Assembly (NCBI RefSeq): GCF_902170305.1
Contig: NZ_CABHWW010000011.1
Location: 372,001-436,000 of the forward strand
Source of the DNA: Yersinia alsatica
GTDB lineage: Bacteria; Pseudomonadota; Gammaproteobacteria; Enterobacterales; Enterobacteriaceae
Length of the DNA stretch: 64,000 nucleotides
Reading direction: 5' to 3'
Shown here: positions 26,816 to 37,453 of the stretch, in pieces
Position numbering within the stretch: the first letter of the stretch is position 1
How the letters are laid out: each line of letters begins with the position of its first letter
Translations under genes and position numbers: made by a program
The notes under the pieces: model-generated
What the model was told of the DNA's origin: nothing
Database searches by the model: none
The model's input: only the letters and a program-made list of their open reading frames with translations

Positions 26816-27982
26816 TTAAAGCTTAGTGTTGCGAGGTTGTAACGATTGGCCACAGGCATAAGCGGTCAATTTTCGCCAGAGCCATTCAACTGGCCCTTGA
26901 GCAAAATAGTGCAACCATAACAAGGAGAAAAGGATGTTACATAGCCAAACCAGTGGAACGACGGCCAATAATTGCAAGCGATCGAGTTGTTGGTATAAAC
27001 CGAAGTGATAGAACAGCAGTGTGCATAACAGTGTCTGCAATAAGTAGTTGCTCAGAGCCATCCGGCCAACCTGGGCTAACCAGTGGCTGACTCGCCAAGC
27101 CGATAATGTCGGCCAGAAGCCATATAACAGAGCCAGATACCCTACAGCCTGCAATGGGGCTCCTAGCTCACGAGGGACTTGTAGTAAAAAGCCGGTCCAG
27201 CGGTAGTCCCAACCCACTGCCCATTGCATCGCCACACCGGGTATTTGGATAATTAATGAAAGCGGTATCAAACATGCAGCAAGAAGCCGGTAATGACGCA
27301 AGCTGAATTGGCCGCGTAACCAGCCGCAACGCATTAATCCAGCGCCAAATAGCATGGAGCCTGCCAGTTCCCAACCATATTGCGCGCCAATAGCAATCAA
27401 ATTGGATGACAACAGATCCAGACGATTTTTCCAGGCTTCCATCCCACCTTGTAACTTCCAGAATTGCTCATATTGCAGGTCCGCCGGCCCCGGCTGCCAG
27501 AAACGCCCCGCTTCCCCACCGGTAATAAACCCCAACAGTAGCAATACTGCGACCCCCAGCAAATACATCACCGCACCCGTGCGCAATAGACTGGTGGCAT
27601 CTTTAGCATCACGAATCATTCGCCAGCACACTAAGCCAATCAAACCATAGGCCAAGAGAATATCGCCATCCCAGAAGAAGATACCGTGAATTAATCCCAA
27701 CAATAACAGTAGAGAAAGCCGCGCCCGTATCCAGCCCTTGCCGCGCTTAAGCAGAAGCTCAAGGCCCGCACCAAATAAAATGGCGAAAATAGACAGAAAC
27801 TTGGCTTGTGCCACGATATCAAGAATGGCCCATGTCCAGGCATCAGATACCGAGGGAAGGCCGAGATAAGCAGGATTAAGGTAAGCGGCCTTTGGTAGAC
27901 CGAAGGCACTAATATTAAGCAGAAGAATGCCAAGAATGGCCAGACCTCGCGCACTGTCTAGCGTTGCGATGCGTTGACGCAT
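26816..27982 (-). CDS. yeiB: YeiB-family DUF418 membrane protein
   Basis: A 388-residue integral membrane protein of the YeiB family (heparan-alpha-glucosaminide acetyltransferase-like N-terminal region plus DUF418). Its function is unknown. The N-terminal RIATLDSARGLAILGILLLNISAFGLPKAAYLNPAY-type sequence, split here by motif, and the C-terminal YFAQGPVEWLWRKLT agree with E. coli YeiB (385 residues). The start at 27982 (MRQRIATLD) is chosen because AGGA lies 8 bases upstream and it aligns with E. coli. In-frame ATG and GTG codons lie 9 and 24 bases further upstream. It is in an apparent operon with folE. Confidence 0.9.
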   Translation of the reverse strand: MRQRIATLDSARGLAILGILLLNISAFGLPKAAYLNPAYLGLPSVSDAWTWAILDIVAQAKFLSIFAILFGAGLELLLKRGKGWIRARLSLLLLLGLIHGIFFWDGDILLAYGLIGLVCWRMIRDAKDATSLLRTGAVMYLLGVAVLLLLGFITGGEAGRFWQPGPADLQYEQFWKLQGGMEAWKNRLDLLSSNLIAIGAQYGWELAGSMLFGAGLMRCGWLRGQFSLRHYRLLAACLIPLSLIIQIPGVAMQWAVGWDYRWTGFLLQVPRELGAPLQAVGYLALLYGFWPTLSAWRVSHWLAQVGRMALSNYLLQTLLCTLLFYHFGLYQQLDRLQLLAVVPLVWLCNILFSLLWLHYFAQGPVEWLWRKLTAYACGQSLQPRNTKL

Positions 27983-28036
27983 ACCCGACATCCTGTATTG
28001 GGGCACCCATTGATGCCCGCTCTGGCAAAAGGCTAA

Positions 28037-28699
28037 TTAGCCGTTGTGGCGTACCGCACGCAGGAATTCCTGGCGGGTATTCTGGCTGGATTTGAATAAT
28101 CCGCCTAATGATGTGGTGGTGGTGGCACTGGTGGCATCACGAATTCCACGCGCTTTCACGCAATAATGTACTGCATCAATGGAAACTGCGACATTATTAG
28201 TCCCCAATAAGGTCTGCAACGCCAGCAAAATTTGCTGAGTCAGTCGCTCTTGGACTTGTGGGCGCTGGGCAAAAAATTGCACGATACGGTTGATTTTGGA
28301 TAAACCAATCACGCTATCTTTCGGAATATAAGCCACGGTCGCTTTACCATCGATGGTCACAAAATGATGCTCGCAGGTGCTGGTCAGGGTGATATCCCGC
28401 ACCGTTACCATTTCATCGACCTTCATTTTATTTTCGATCAGGGTAATTTTGGGGAAATTTTCGTAATCCAGTCCGGAGAAAATCTCATCAACATACATCT
28501 TGGCAATACGTCTCGGCGTATCAGCCAGACTATCGTCAGATAAATCAAGATTCAATAATTGCATGACTTGCGTCATATGTTCCTGAATCCGAGTTTTGCG
28601 CGTTTCGGCATCTAATTCTTGTTTGCGCAGTGGGGTTTCAAGCCCACGGGCCAGCAGTGCTTCATGAACCAGCTCAGCTTCTTTACTCAGCGATGACAT
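28037..28699 (-). CDS. folE: GTP cyclohydrolase I
   Basis: A 220-residue GTP cyclohydrolase I, the first step of folate (and pterin) synthesis, converting GTP to dihydroneopterin triphosphate. Zinc-site residues appear in [13 protein letters not shown] (Cys, His) and [11 protein letters not shown] (Cys). [13 protein letters not shown] is the family C-terminal motif. The start [15 protein letters not shown] has GGAG upstream and matches E. coli. An 18-codon upstream extension is not used. The order folE-yeiB-galS-mgl is the enteric one. Confidence 0.96.
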   Translation of the reverse strand: MSSLSKEAELVHEALLARGLETPLRKQELDAETRKTRIQEHMTQVMQLLNLDLSDDSLADTPRRIAKMYVDEIFSGLDYENFPKITLIENKMKVDEMVTVRDITLTSTCEHHFVTIDGKATVAYIPKDSVIGLSKINRIVQFFAQRPQVQERLTQQILLALQTLLGTNNVAVSIDAVHYCVKARGIRDATSATTTTSLGGLFKSSQNTRQEFLRAVRHNG

Positions 28700-28876
28700 T
28701 CTTTTCTCCAACAGGCGTACGTATCTGAGCGGGATAAACATGATGCAGATCACGTTCAGATTTTGCTCCCCACTTTAGTTGAGAGCAAAATGATTATCCA
28801 GTGATTGTTATTCATTTGCGGTTGTTCTTTATATCATGATGAAAGAGCCGCATCTCTGCCAGCTCCTTATCAACAT

Positions 28877-30028
28877 TTACCCCGTGACGGCTTCTCGAGC
28901 GCGAGCTGGGGTTTTAATCACCAAGCCGCCCGCGATAATCAGCGCGACCACCGCCACATATAGCGCAGGCTCCAACCGGTGAGTCAATGCCGTTGATAAC
29001 GCAGATAATATTGGGCCAACCAACTGCCCAACAGCATAGCCGGTAGTCAGTAAACCGGCCATATAGCGCGTGTGCTCCGGGGCCAATTCGCGACCATGTT
29101 GTAAGGAAAGTTGAACAACACAGAGGAACCCGCCACCGGTCAGTAATGCACCCAACGCCAAACCACCTACCCCCGGCACCAGTTCGGCGCACAAGACACC
29201 CAATGCCTGAATCCATAACGTCAATGCCAGCCGTGTTTGCGATGTCAGGCAATGACGAGTCAAAATACCGATAGTGATACCTATCACTGCGGCCCCACCG
29301 AAAACAGGCCAGACAAACTGGGCAAAGAGGCTGTCAGGGAAACGGGCGGTAGCCATTTGCGATAAAAATGTCGCCGGTAGGATATAGCCAAACCCAGCCA
29401 GACTGTAACTCCATACCAAACGCTTCAGTGCAGGTGTTAGCGTCAGTGGAACCGCAGCGATATGTGGGCGATGCAACTCTCCACTGCGCGGCAGATTAAT
29501 ACTGATGGCCGCAATGATAATCAGTGCCAATACGCCATAGACTAACCAGGCTTCTGCGGCAGATAAACCATAACTATGGATAGCCACAGCCAACATGCCG
29601 CTGATGAATATTCCCGCCCCCGGCCCGGCAAAAACTGCCGCACTCAAGGCTGGGCGACCAAAATGCGCCAGCCGTTCATTTGTCCAGGCGGCAATCAGCA
29701 CCATCGACCAGCCACTGGCCCAACCAATAGCAAAACGCACTATTCCATGCCACCACGCCCCATCGACGACCGCAGATAGCAACGTTAAAGTTACCGCGCC
29801 CCACAATCCTAGCCATAAGCGGCGCTCGACATGGCGACTGGCACGCATGGCATCAAAGGCACCAAACAGATATCCCAAATAGTTAAAGGCCGCAACCAGC
29901 CCAGCACCGGTCAGGGTGAATTGATGCTCTGCTATCATCAGCGGCACTTGTGGAGTGAAGGCAAAACGCCCAATCCCCATCGCCACCACCAGAGCCAGAA
30001 AACCACTTAATGCAATTCTTAATGCCAT
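28877..30028 (-). CDS. MFS transporter, YbfB/YjiJ family
   Basis: A 383-residue major-facilitator protein with about twelve membrane helices, resembling the YbfB/YjiJ group (ALVVAMGIGRFAFTPQVPLM near the start is typical, as is AAFNYLGYLFGAFDAMR). The substrate is unknown. It is divergent from a LysR-type regulator gene 122 bp away, which is the usual arrangement for a regulator controlling its neighbour. Nothing in the sequence indicates what is transported. Confidence 0.85.
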   Translation of the reverse strand: MALRIALSGFLALVVAMGIGRFAFTPQVPLMIAEHQFTLTGAGLVAAFNYLGYLFGAFDAMRASRHVERRLWLGLWGAVTLTLLSAVVDGAWWHGIVRFAIGWASGWSMVLIAAWTNERLAHFGRPALSAAVFAGPGAGIFISGMLAVAIHSYGLSAAEAWLVYGVLALIIIAAISINLPRSGELHRPHIAAVPLTLTPALKRLVWSYSLAGFGYILPATFLSQMATARFPDSLFAQFVWPVFGGAAVIGITIGILTRHCLTSQTRLALTLWIQALGVLCAELVPGVGGLALGALLTGGGFLCVVQLSLQHGRELAPEHTRYMAGLLTTGYAVGQLVGPILSALSTALTHRLEPALYVAVVALIIAGGLVIKTPARAREAVTG

Positions 30029-30150
30029 CTGCCCTGCCCGCCTGTTGCTCTGTCAGTCTGTTAAAAGAAAGTTGCCAATATCATGCCTGAGCATTAGAAT
30101 CACAAAAAATGAATAATACTCATTAAGTTCATCACAAAAAGAGAATACTT

Positions 30151-31020
30151 ATGGACCTGACCCAGCTGCGCATGTTTTGTTGCGTAGCAGAAACCGGTTC
30201 CGTTGCCCGAGCAGCGGAGCAAATGCACCGCGTCCCTTCAAATTTGACGACACGCCTACGCCAGCTTGAAATCGAGCTGGGAGCCGACCTGTTTATTCGT
30301 GAAAAACAGCGCCTGCGCCTGTCACCGATGGGCCATAATTTTCTCTGCTATGCCAACCGAATTTTGGCACTGAGCGACGAGGCAATGCGCATTACTCATG
30401 CCGGTGAACCGGCGGGTAACTTCCCGCTTGGCTCGATGGAAAGCACAGCCGCCACCCGTCTACCGGGCTTGTTGGCGGCTTATCATCAGCGCTACCCCAA
30501 GGTTTCTTTATCACTCATTACCGGCACATCGGGTGAAATCATTGAGCAAGTTCGCGCGGGTACCTTGGCAACCGCATTGGTTGATGGCCCGGTGCAGCAT
30601 GATGAGCTCCACGGCTGCCGCTCTTTCGACGAACAATTAGTGATTATTTCCTGTCTGGATCATCCCCCCATTACGCAAGCCCGAGATGCTGTGGATGAAA
30701 CGCTATTTGCCTTTCGTCCCAGTTGCTCATACCGCTTGCGGCTGGAAAGTTGGTTCCGCCAAGCTGGCGTATTGCCCGGGCATATCATGGAAATCCAGTC
30801 CTACCATGCCATGTTAGCCTGTGTCGCCAGCGGGGCCGGATTAGCGCTGATCCCACACTCGGTACTAGCCCTGTTACCGGGGCATGAGCGGGTGCAAGTC
30901 CATCAATTACCGCCCGATATTGCTGATACCGCCACTTGGTTGATTTGGCGTAAAGATGCTTTTAGCCCCAATGTCCGCGCACTTAAAGAGCTGATCATTG
31001 AGCACATTGAAACAGCGTGA
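30151..31020 (+). CDS. LysR-type transcriptional regulator
   Basis: A 289-residue LysR-family protein. The winged helix is at residues 1-60 (MDLTQLRMFCCVAETGSVARAAEQMHRVPSNLTTRLRQLE-type sequence). The effector domain follows, with LGSMESTAATRLP and SGAGLALIPHSVL. The VPSNLTTRL recognition helix and the effector domain resemble E. coli YneJ (PtrR). No ligand can be inferred. It is divergent from the MFS transporter gene, its likely target, and about 140 bp upstream of frmA, which it could also affect. Confidence 0.88.
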   Translation: MDLTQLRMFCCVAETGSVARAAEQMHRVPSNLTTRLRQLEIELGADLFIREKQRLRLSPMGHNFLCYANRILALSDEAMRITHAGEPAGNFPLGSMESTAATRLPGLLAAYHQRYPKVSLSLITGTSGEIIEQVRAGTLATALVDGPVQHDELHGCRSFDEQLVIISCLDHPPITQARDAVDETLFAFRPSCSYRLRLESWFRQAGVLPGHIMEIQSYHAMLACVASGAGLALIPHSVLALLPGHERVQVHQLPPDIADTATWLIWRKDAFSPNVRALKELIIEHIETA

Positions 31021-31131
31021 TTAGGCGAGCAGAACCCCAATTTACGGTCATAATTCATACAATACCGATTGGCACTCATCGTAAACAGTTGAATGCAACA
31101 TATATGATACATAAAGAATATATTTATATAA

Positions 31132-32304
<1,173 letters not shown>

Positions 32305-32324
32305 GGCAAGGAGGCAGACAACGC

Positions 32325-33167
32325 ATGAATACGTCACTTGAACTTCTCGAAGAGCACCGGATGTTTGGTGGATGGCAACAACGCTATCGCCATGCTGCCA
32401 GCAGCCTGAATTGCAATATGACCTTCAGCATCTATCTGCCGCCGCCACGGGATGATAATCCACCTCCGGTGCTTTACTGGTTGTCGGGTTTAACCTGCAA
32501 CGATGAAAATTTTACATTGAAAGCAGGTGCACAGCGGGTTGCGGCTGAACTAGGGCTGGTATTGGTCATGCCAGATACCAGCCCACGTGGTGATGACGTC
32601 CCCAATGATGACGGTTATGATTTGGGTCAGGGTGCCGGTTTTTATCTGAATGCGACACAAGCCCCCTGGTCTGAACATTTCCACATGTATGATTACATCA
32701 GTCAGGAGCTGCCCGCATTGATCCGCCAGCATTTTAGCGTCAGTGCGCGGCAATCTATCTGTGGTCACTCAATGGGTGGCCACGGCGCACTGATGTTGGC
32801 ACTGCGAAACCCGCAGCAGTATAAGTCTGCTTCTGCTTTTGCGCCGATCGTCAACCCATGTCAGGTACCTTGGGGCCGCAAAGCCTTTGCGGCGTATTTG
32901 GGCGCTGATGAGAGCCAATGGCTGCAATATGATAGCTGTCATCTACTGACTCATGCGCAAACCCAACTGCCGATGTTAGTTGATCAAGGTGATGGTGATC
33001 AGTTCCTGGCCGACCAGCTACAACCAGCAAAACTGGCTGAGTTGGCACGTCAGCGTGACTGGCCTCTGACGCTGCGTATTCAACCAGGTTATGACCACAG
33101 CTATTTCACCATAGCGACCTTTATTGAAGATCATTTGCGCTTCCACGCAGAGTATTTGCATCCATAA
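32325..33167 (+). CDS. frmB: S-formylglutathione hydrolase
   Basis: A 280-residue esterase-D type alpha/beta hydrolase that releases formate and glutathione from S-formylglutathione. The nucleophile elbow is [11 protein letters not shown]; the catalytic Asp is probably in DQGDGDQFL and the His in [30 protein letters not shown] is also characteristic. It is translated just after frmA, with AAGGAGG upstream, and followed by an intrinsic terminator. Confidence 0.95.
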   Translation: MNTSLELLEEHRMFGGWQQRYRHAASSLNCNMTFSIYLPPPRDDNPPPVLYWLSGLTCNDENFTLKAGAQRVAAELGLVLVMPDTSPRGDDVPNDDGYDLGQGAGFYLNATQAPWSEHFHMYDYISQELPALIRQHFSVSARQSICGHSMGGHGALMLALRNPQQYKSASAFAPIVNPCQVPWGRKAFAAYLGADESQWLQYDSCHLLTHAQTQLPMLVDQGDGDQFLADQLQPAKLAELARQRDWPLTLRIQPGYDHSYFTIATFIEDHLRFHAEYLHP

Positions 33168-33205
33168 CTGATGTAACTAACTCAATGATCTACAGTAAAT
33201 ATTAC

Positions 33206-33229
33206 AAGCCCCTGTTGGGGCTTTTTTAT
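33206..33229 (+). terminator. Rho-independent terminator of frmAB
   Basis: AAGCCCC-TGTT-GGGGCTT followed by TTTTATT, 40 bp after the frmB stop. It separates the backbone frmAB operon from the AT-rich darobactin cluster that follows. Confidence 0.9.
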
Positions 33230-33415
33230 TTGATCAAAAATATATAATGACTTCTGTTACGAATATATCTAATAAAGAATAAAACAATAATGAAACTAAT
33301 TAATGGCGATAAAAATCTCAGATGCAAAAAACATTGATAAACTCTAAAAAAAGAATTACAAATAAATGGTTCAACACTTACCGCTGTTCTGTCACATCGA
33401 AAGGGAATTATTTAA
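33230..33415 (+). promoter_or_regulatory. AT-rich leader/promoter region of the darobactin cluster
   Basis: This 186-bp stretch is strongly AT-rich and holds no gene. A TATAAT hexamer at 33243-33248 is the best -10 candidate, but no -35 at proper spacing is clear, so the promoter is not assigned. AAGGGA at 33401-33406 is the ribosome site for darA. Confidence 0.35.
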
Positions 33416-33628
33416 ATGGAGAATTATATGTATACTTCACATCAACCAGAGAAGAAAACAAGTAATACAAATTTGATAGCACTGAGAACTAAACTGGAAT
33501 CATTAGAGGAATCCTTTAAAAATAGTGGGTTGTCTATAGATGCCCAAGAAATTGAAAATCTAAAAAATAGTGAGTCTGAAAATAAAATAACCGCTTGGAA
33601 TTGGTCAAAAAGCTTTACACAACAATAA
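33416..33628 (+). CDS. darA: Darobactin A precursor peptide
   Basis: A 70-residue RiPP precursor. Residues 61-67 (33596-33616) read W-N-W-S-K-S-F, the seven-residue core of darobactin A. They are preceded by ITA and followed by a three-residue tail, TQQ. The leader (residues 1-60) is charged and helical (LRTKLESLEESFKNSGLSID), similar in style to the Photorhabdus DarA leader, whose core is also preceded by ITA. In darobactin the first Trp is joined to the second by an ether bond and the second Trp to Lys by a carbon-carbon bond. Starts are possible at 33416 (AAGGGA 9 bases upstream) or at 33428 (GGAG 6 bases upstream, giving 66 residues). Identification rests on the exact core plus the matching gene set downstream. 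Confidence 0.95.
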   Translation: MENYMYTSHQPEKKTSNTNLIALRTKLESLEESFKNSGLSIDAQEIENLKNSESENKITAWNWSKSFTQQ

Positions 33629-33659
33629 GCTAGCCAATGAAATCATTTAATGTAAATCG

Positions 33660-33687
33660 ATTAAGATGCTTTTACTAGCATCTTAAT
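33660..33687 (+). terminator. Hairpin between darA and darB (possible attenuator)
   Basis: ATTAAGATGC and GCATCTTAAT form a perfect 10-bp stem around TTTTACTA, 31 bp after the darA stop, followed by TTC. It is a plausible partial terminator giving more precursor message than transporter/enzyme message. The short T-run suggests incomplete termination. Confidence 0.6.
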
Positions 33688-33823
33688 TTCAATAGCTAAC
33701 CAATAGATTTCAACTTGGTTCGAATGCTGAATGTAATTTATTTTAATGCTAATCAGTAATACAACGCCATTTTATTAGTAATAACATCACTAGATTTTAT
33801 TAAAACCAGTGAGATATTCCCCT

Positions 33824-36184
33824 ATGCTGACAAGTGAATTTTTTAATGATTTGAAGCTAAGCCCAATCTCAAGCCTGTTAGCAATAATAGTAACGGCCAT
33901 TGGATTAATCTCATCGTTTCTAGTGTTACTTCTTTATTTAACTGACTTTCGCATTGAAAAACAGCATGAAAACTACAAAGATATTTATCGAATAGAAACA
34001 CGCTTTAATTTGCCCAATGGTGATGAAATAAAATCAGCACAAGTTCCCTTGCCGCTTATTTCTATTTTGGAGAATGATAAAGATATCAAACATGTTAGCG
34101 CCATTGTTCGTATATTCACCCGCTTGCAAGTCAACGATAAAAACCACTCAAATGTAGATATCTATGCCGTTAGCGCTAACTTTTTTAACACTTTAAATCC
34201 TTACCAACAAAAAATCCCCTATCTGGCACGTAATGAAATTATTATCACTCCAGAATTTAACCGCCAATATCTTCATTTGGATAGTCCGCAAGGGCATGTC
34301 ATTACATTAGGGGATAAAGGGCAATTTATCATTAAGGAAGTGGTTGAATTCAATAAGTCGAGTCGTTTTAACACCAAAGCAATCATAGCATTGGCCCCTG
34401 AAATTATAGATAGCTACCAAGATAAAAGACATGATTGGTATGATACACACGCCTATGCATTTATTACTATGGAACCCGGAACCAAGCCCAATACTGAGCA
34501 ACTGAATTCATACATCAGCCAGTACGCCCCTCAACTTCCTGGTGCCCCTTTTAGCCCTGAAGAGTTCATCCAGTTATCGACTCGCCATATTACCGATATT
34601 CATTACGATAATGCATTACCTGATGAGATCAGCATGGTGATTTCATCAGCATATTTAAATATTTTATATGCCTCTGGTTTATTTGTTTTTTTAACCACAA
34701 CCATGAATTTCTTCAATATTAACAATGTTATTAATACAAACAAGAAAAACAGTTTTTATGTCAAAAAAGCCGTAGGCGCCTCCCATTATCAACTCATTAT
34801 TGAGTCATTCTTCATTGCAACATTGCAAACTGTATTTATGCTTTTGTTGGTTCTATTCATCTTAGTCTCTCTAATACAACTATCGGATGGTGTCAGAGAG
34901 CTAATTTTCACTCATGGTAGTCAAGATTTCTTAACTGCATTCTCTATTACACTAGCAGCCACATACCTGGCTATTTTACTGGCTCATTTTCTATTTTTGT
35001 TTACCCTTTCTCGCCCGAATAACAGCTATTACACTCAACAGTCTCGTAGCCAAGGTATACAGAGCCTCATGTTTTGTTTACAGTTGATTATAGCTGGCAT
35101 CATTATTTACTTGTGGGCTGGCATCACGACGCAAATGCGGTTTATGCAAAATAATAACTTTGGTTATGAAACTGAGAATATCGTAACATTCGCACTAAAT
35201 GACGAATTAAAATCTCATGTATCAATAAATAACTTGCAAGATAAATTAAGAGCAGAAATTCAAACAAATAATATTGCAATGAGTAGCTGGCAGCCATTTG
35301 ACATGTCGAGAACTAATATCTCGGTGTTTCATCATAACCAGCAAGAGAAAGATAAATTAGCCACAGTAAATACAGTAAATGTAAATAAACACTTTATTAA
35401 TACGTGGGGTATGAAAACTCTTGCAGGTAGTGAAAATCCTATCCTACCCAGTGATGATAAAAATATACATCATGCTATTGTAACCAGGTCTTTCTTAACT
35501 TTAATGGGGTTAGATTCTTATGACCAAGTATTAAATAATTTATTCTATATAAACGAAGAGGATATGCAGCAACCAGTAAAAATCATGAGGATAGTCGATG
35601 ATTTTTATCTCGCAGATCGTGAAAACACTCCATCACCACTACTTATTTTCATTAAACATGATATTCAACGCTATGCCGCAGTAAAACTCCACAACATACG
35701 GGATATAAACACTATAACAAAATTATTACAGCACTATGGTGTTAATCCTGAACAAATAAAATCAGTCAATAATTTACACAAAGAGTATTTTGACAATAAT
35801 ATACTCATGCAGAAAACCATTAGTAGAGTTACTCTATTATCAATTATATTAATTATTATTAGCACAATAATAATCAGCACATCTGAAACTAAACGCCTTG
35901 GCAAAACATTAGAAATAATGACATCAATTGGTGGTTCTATTTATACTAACATCATTTTCTTTATACAGCAGAATCTAATCCCTATAGTTATCGCCACCGG
36001 AATATCACTTCCTGTCAGTTTTTTATTATTACATCGGTGGATGAATCAGTACAGTTTAGTCAGTGGCGTATCCTATGTCTATGCAACTTGTGCACTCCTT
36101 AGTTTCATTTTATTCGTGATTGTTGTTATGACTATTACACTTATTTTTAATAACAACACACTGACTATCAGGAGAAATAAATAA
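33824..36184 (+). CDS. darB: DarB, FtsX/MacB-type ABC permease
   Basis: A 786-residue membrane protein with MacB-like architecture. An N-terminal helix (about 18-42) is followed by a large periplasmic domain, three or four helices in the middle (about 280-420), a second extracytoplasmic domain and a C-terminal helix set (about 645-780). It is therefore a duplicated FtsX-type permease. With DarD (ATPase) and DarC (adaptor) it should export darobactin. The ATG at 33824 is preferred over an upstream GTG at 33809 because a weak GTGAG ribosome site precedes it. Codon use is AT-rich, unlike the flanking backbone genes. The family assignment is secure; the substrate is inferred from the adjacent precursor. 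Confidence 0.88.
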   Translation: MLTSEFFNDLKLSPISSLLAIIVTAIGLISSFLVLLLYLTDFRIEKQHENYKDIYRIETRFNLPNGDEIKSAQVPLPLISILENDKDIKHVSAIVRIFTRLQVNDKNHSNVDIYAVSANFFNTLNPYQQKIPYLARNEIIITPEFNRQYLHLDSPQGHVITLGDKGQFIIKEVVEFNKSSRFNTKAIIALAPEIIDSYQDKRHDWYDTHAYAFITMEPGTKPNTEQLNSYISQYAPQLPGAPFSPEEFIQLSTRHITDIHYDNALPDEISMVISSAYLNILYASGLFVFLTTTMNFFNINNVINTNKKNSFYVKKAVGASHYQLIIESFFIATLQTVFMLLLVLFILVSLIQLSDGVRELIFTHGSQDFLTAFSITLAATYLAILLAHFLFLFTLSRPNNSYYTQQSRSQGIQSLMFCLQLIIAGIIIYLWAGITTQMRFMQNNNFGYETENIVTFALNDELKSHVSINNLQDKLRAEIQTNNIAMSSWQPFDMSRTNISVFHHNQQEKDKLATVNTVNVNKHFINTWGMKTLAGSENPILPSDDKNIHHAIVTRSFLTLMGLDSYDQVLNNLFYINEEDMQQPVKIMRIVDDFYLADRENTPSPLLIFIKHDIQRYAAVKLHNIRDINTITKLLQHYGVNPEQIKSVNNLHKEYFDNNILMQKTISRVTLLSIILIIISTIIISTSETKRLGKTLEIMTSIGGSIYTNIIFFIQQNLIPIVIATGISLPVSFLLLHRWMNQYSLVSGVSYVYATCALLSFILFVIVVMTITLIFNNNTLTIRRNK

Positions 36185-36189
36185 ACATT

Positions 36190-37452
36190 ATGGATATAAA
36201 AATAGAACAAAAAACATCTATAAATAAAAGTGCTAAGTTAGTCATTATTTGCGTATTGCTGATATTTATTTCAGGTATTTATTCTGTATATTATTTATCT
36301 ACCGCACAACAAACCTTACTCATTTCTCGAGACGATGCTATTTTTCATACAATAAAACTAGAAGCTTATCAAGATCGACTCATTACCCGAGCTATTACTG
36401 TACCAAAGGAGAGTATAATTGTATCGAGTGAGCGAGGCGGGAAAATTATTAATATTACTAAACAGGCCTTTGATACTGTTGTAAAAGGGGATGTTATTGC
36501 CAATTTATCAAACTATGACTTTATGCTGGAGGCAACATCCAGAATAGCCACCATTGCTGAAAAAATAAATAACCTGCGTAATATGAAAATACTGCTGGAA
36601 CAAGATAATCGAGATACAAAGATTAGCTTGCAGGAAGCTGAACACCAAATAGCTATAATTTCTAAAGATTTAAATAGACATCAAGAACTTGACAAAAAAT
36701 CGATGATTGCAAAGTCAGAATTAGAATATCAGGTTGGTATGTTAAAAAACTGGCAGGCAAAAATTGATATACTACGGGTGCATGATAATAAAAACAAAGA
36801 GTCATTCCCCCCCCAATTGAAAAGTATTGATAGTTCAATTTTATTGCTTGAACGGATGATGAAAATGATCGAAAACGGTATGGATCAGTTAGTAATAACT
36901 GCACCTATTGATGGGACATTATCTGTTTTAGATATTGAGTTAGGCCAACAAATAAAACCGGGTGAAAAAATTGCAATCATAGATAACTTACAGTCCTATT
37001 ATTTTAATGTTTACTTCAGTGAATATTATCTTGATAAGATAATCCCACAGAGCCATATCGTTTCACAAATAAATGGTCAAGATATTCCATTACTCATTGA
37101 ATCTGTATCAACCATTGTTGAAAATGGTAAATTTAAAGCAAAACTTGTACCTTACCATGATAGCGCCATCCCACTAAAAAGGGGACAATCGATTGAAATA
37201 CAAATCTCATTACACGAAGAAAATAACAATGTATTACTGGTACCTACAGAGAGTGTTATTTCAGATAAGCATGGGGATAAATTTATTTATATCTACCAAC
37301 CAGAAAAGGATCAGGCGGTTAAAACTCAGATTGAAACTAAACGTAGAAGCGCTATAAAAACCGAAATCACCACAGGATTAATGGCTGGACAACAAATTGT
37401 TATGCCTCCTAATACCAATAATAATGAATATTCTATCATTGAGTTCAAATAA
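36190..37452 (+). CDS. darC: DarC, HlyD/MacA-type periplasmic adaptor
   Basis: A 420-residue membrane-fusion protein. A single N-terminal anchor spans about residues 17-35. A lipoyl-like half (VSSERGGKIINIT, VKGDVIANL) follows, then a helical hairpin (about 110-210) and the second half of the barrel (ITAPIDGTLSVLDIELGQQIKPGEKIAII). It would bridge the permease to an outer-membrane channel such as TolC, which is not encoded here. It starts 5 bases after darB and ends 1 base before the darD ATG, so the three transporter genes are tightly coupled. Confidence 0.88.
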   Translation: MDIKIEQKTSINKSAKLVIICVLLIFISGIYSVYYLSTAQQTLLISRDDAIFHTIKLEAYQDRLITRAITVPKESIIVSSERGGKIINITKQAFDTVVKGDVIANLSNYDFMLEATSRIATIAEKINNLRNMKILLEQDNRDTKISLQEAEHQIAIISKDLNRHQELDKKSMIAKSELEYQVGMLKNWQAKIDILRVHDNKNKESFPPQLKSIDSSILLLERMMKMIENGMDQLVITAPIDGTLSVLDIELGQQIKPGEKIAIIDNLQSYYFNVYFSEYYLDKIIPQSHIVSQINGQDIPLLIESVSTIVENGKFKAKLVPYHDSAIPLKRGQSIEIQISLHEENNNVLLVPTESVISDKHGDKFIYIYQPEKDQAVKTQIETKRRSAIKTEITTGLMAGQQIVMPPNTNNNEYSIIEFK

Positions 37453-37453
37453 T

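Noticed and set aside
33230-33248. TTGATC plus TATAAT as the dar promoter
   Set aside because: Spacing between the two hexamers is only 7 bases, and TTGATC overlaps the frmAB terminator T-run; no better -35 was found.
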